This document shows positions 62,443-64,000 of a stretch of DNA of 64,000 nt, one piece after another. Both the position numbers and the translations under genes were made by a program. The notes beneath the pieces were generated by a model. That model was not told the origin of the DNA and searched no databases. It saw nothing but the letters and a program-made list of their open reading frames with translations. The stretch lies in contig OZ004593.1 in the NCBI GenBank assembly GCA_963924555.1, forward strand, positions 372,001-436,000, written 5' to 3'. Numbering within the stretch: position 1 is the first letter of the stretch; the number at the start of each line of letters is the position of its first letter. Origin of the DNA: Crambe crambe (taxonomy: Eukaryota; Porifera; Demospongiae; Poecilosclerida; Crambeidae).

Positions 62443-64000
62443 TTATTTCTTGACAAAAAGGACGAGATTCACTCTGCACTGAAGCAACTTCTCGATGTCT
62501 GCACTTGCTTCTTCTGAAATAGTGTGTATGAGATTACCTTGGCTGCCTACCAGGATCCCCTGCACAAAACAAACACAGTGAACTCTGACCTCTGAATCTC
62601 CATTGGTCATAGGTGCTATTGGGCTCACTCACTATTCTACTCTTCTTCCCACAATGAAGGTACTGGTGGATCAACAAGGTGCCTTCCTCATCTCTCTCCC
62701 ACAATACATTCTCCTATAAGAACAAAAAGGTAATGATACATTAATTGAGGAGTAGCCTGAGGCTAGTTTGGCCCACGGGCCACTGGTACATGGTATGTTG
62801 TTGTGCGTTATTGATACCTGTTTCACCACATATGGCATTTCTCTATCTGTGTAGCAGTAGATTTTCTCCTGAATGACGTTCTCCACAAGCTCCAGTCCTG
62901 ACTGATCAGTCAGTTCCGATGGTGAATACTCCCAGCTCCTTTCCTTTCCACTTGAGAGGAGGTATTGCTAAGGGATAAAGGTCAACAGCACAGATGGTCA
63001 GTAGGGACTGGCACATTATGCTTTATTCTATTCTTTAATTCCAGCTGTATAAAGTCTTTTACTGACCTATTATTAATTATGCTCGTAGCTGATGTCATAT
63101 CATTGAAAGACGGAAATAGCTATTTGCAATCTCACTAGCAGACAAGTTTGGTCAAGCTAGACTAGATGATAAATACAACCACTTTCCATAGCTGGCAGTA
63201 TGTGCCAGTCCCTAGTGGTCAGGTAGCACTCATCTGGGTGTAGTTTGAGGCATGAGGGTATGGGTTCTAGTGGCAGGGTGTGGCCAGATGGGGGGCTCTA
63301 GTGACAGGGTGTGGCCAGGTATTAGGGGTTCTGGTGAGAAGCAAGGATACAGCAGATTGCAGTGATCTTGCAATACAAATCCGAACAGCAAAACCAAAAA
63401 TTTACATAGCCTCCTTTCAACTCCAAAGCCATTTGAAAGGAGACTATGTAAATTTTGGTTTTGCTGTTCTGGATTTCATGTTGCAAGATCACTGCAATCT
63501 GCTGTAAGGTAGGTACCACTAAACTTGACACTAACACTACCATGATCTTATCCAGTCCATCTTCTTCTAGAGCTGATATCATAAACACTTCCTCAAAGAA
63601 AGGCCAGTGATCCGAGGGTATATATGGGCGTGGCTCTGTAGTTGCCTCGGGTGGAGAAGAAGTTTGGTCCTTTGGTGAGACTAACAAATCCTGACCAGCA
63701 AGTGGTTTTAAGGGGGTGTGGTTTCCCAAACACTCTGACCTCTCTCCCGCCAGAGTAATTCCAGAGCTCGTATTGAGTTTCAAGTTGGCTTCCTTTATTA
63801 GTCTTTCCAGGTAAGATTTTCTCGCCTTCGTTTCATTGCTCACCTCAGCTTTCAAAAGATGCATCTCTTCTCTACTTTTCTTCTTATCAGCTTCAGGCAC
63901 ATATCTATTCTTCAGCTTTCTCCTATGAAAAAGGATCTTCCTTTCCTTGGACTCGATAGAGCCAGTCAACTTTTCAGCAAGTTTTAGTAAAAGAAACTTC
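62443..64000 (-). CDS. ERAL1: ERAL1 mitochondrial Era-like GTPase, C-terminal part
   Basis: Visible exons: 64000-63541 (continues past the right edge), about 62967-62818, 62713-62633 and 62559-62443. The order of blocks matches ERAL1: the end of the GTPase region (LLLKLAEKLTGSI), a Lys/Glu-rich spacer, DHWPFFEEVFMISALEEDGL (family WPHFKEIFMLSAL), QYLLSSGKERSWEYSPSEL, VIQEKIYCYTDREMPYVVKQ, the strand pair VLWERDEEGTLLIHQYL, and the KH-domain GILVGSQGNLIHTISEEA (GxxG-like loop GSQG) ending VKK. ERAL1 binds 12S rRNA of the small mitoribosomal subunit through this KH domain and assists its assembly. The nucleotide-binding G motifs lie outside the window. One intron (62968-63540) holds two MITE-like elements. 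Confidence 0.9.
62997..63222. mobile_element. MITE-like element (TAGGGACTGGCACAT ends) in an ERAL1 intron
   Basis: The left end GGTCAGTAGGGACTGGCACA and the minus-strand right end GACCACTAGGGACTGGCACA are near-identical, enclosing about 175 bp of AT-rich sequence. Non-coding. Confidence 0.7.
63240..63335. repeat. Short tandem repeat GGTTCTAGTGGCAGGGTGTG
   Basis: (GGGT/GGGG)CTAGTG(G/A)CAGGGTGTGGCCAG occurs twice, with a partial third copy (GGGGTTCTGGTGAG), ahead of the palindromic element. Confidence 0.7.
63350..63504. mobile_element. 155-bp near-palindromic MITE flanked by TA
   Basis: The element starts CAGCAGATTGCAGTGATCTT and ends with its complement. The arms are about 72 bp with only a few mismatches and a loop of about 10 bp around AACTCCAAAGCC. 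TA lies immediately outside both ends (63348-63349 and 63505-63506), as expected for a Tc1/mariner-type target duplication. Sits in an ERAL1 intron, 34 bp before the donor of the exon ending at 63541. Confidence 0.85.

Overview
The window reads as nuclear DNA of an early-branching animal, most likely a demosponge (inference). Genes are split by short GT-AG introns, spacing is tight, and the set is metazoan: PKN, NOS1AP, TMC, TMTC4, NELFE and MPHOSPH9 relatives. One intronless gene encodes a beta-helix receptor of a type I recall as abundant in sponge genomes. No species can be named from sequence alone. I see no rRNA, tRNA, CRISPR array, viral gene or autonomous transposon.

Layout, left to right: BAR-PH protein (-, runs off the left edge); V-ATPase subunit G (+); C2orf69 homologue (+); NELF-E (-); QTRT2 (+); intronless 1366-residue beta-helix/multi-TM receptor (+); NOS1AP (-); TMC channel (+); unrecognised Ser/Pro-rich protein (-); Spinster-like MFS transporter (+); PKN kinase (-); a 6.7-kb stretch without recognised coding sequence; HMCES (-); TMTC4 (+); uricase (-); MPHOSPH9-like coiled-coil protein (+); PPIL3 cyclophilin (-); an unrecognised 918-residue membrane protein (+); about 3 kb of empty sequence; ERAL1 (-, runs off the right edge). 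Where I summed exon lengths (V-ATPase G, C2orf69, NELF-E, QTRT2, MFS transporter, membrane protein) the reading frame closes exactly.

Genes alternate strand almost strictly. Of 17 neighbouring pairs, 7 are head-to-head, 7 tail-to-tail and 3 tandem. Several head-to-head start codons lie only 99-142 bp apart, so bidirectional promoters are likely. NRF1-like GCGCATGCGC sites lie in three promoter regions, and a TCACGTGA E-box with a TATA box precedes the V-ATPase gene. The genes are mostly unrelated housekeeping functions (lysosomal acidification, transcription pausing, tRNA queuosine, O-mannosylation, DNA-crosslink repair, purine catabolism, centriole biology, splicing, mitochondrial ribosome assembly); there is no single pathway.

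Introns carry many small inverted-repeat elements (MITE-like), dispersed repeats, minisatellites and microsatellites. Several of these lie exactly at splice sites: four pyrimidine-rich simple repeats act as polypyrimidine tracts, one MITE end abuts a splice donor, and one donor is present in three tandem copies.
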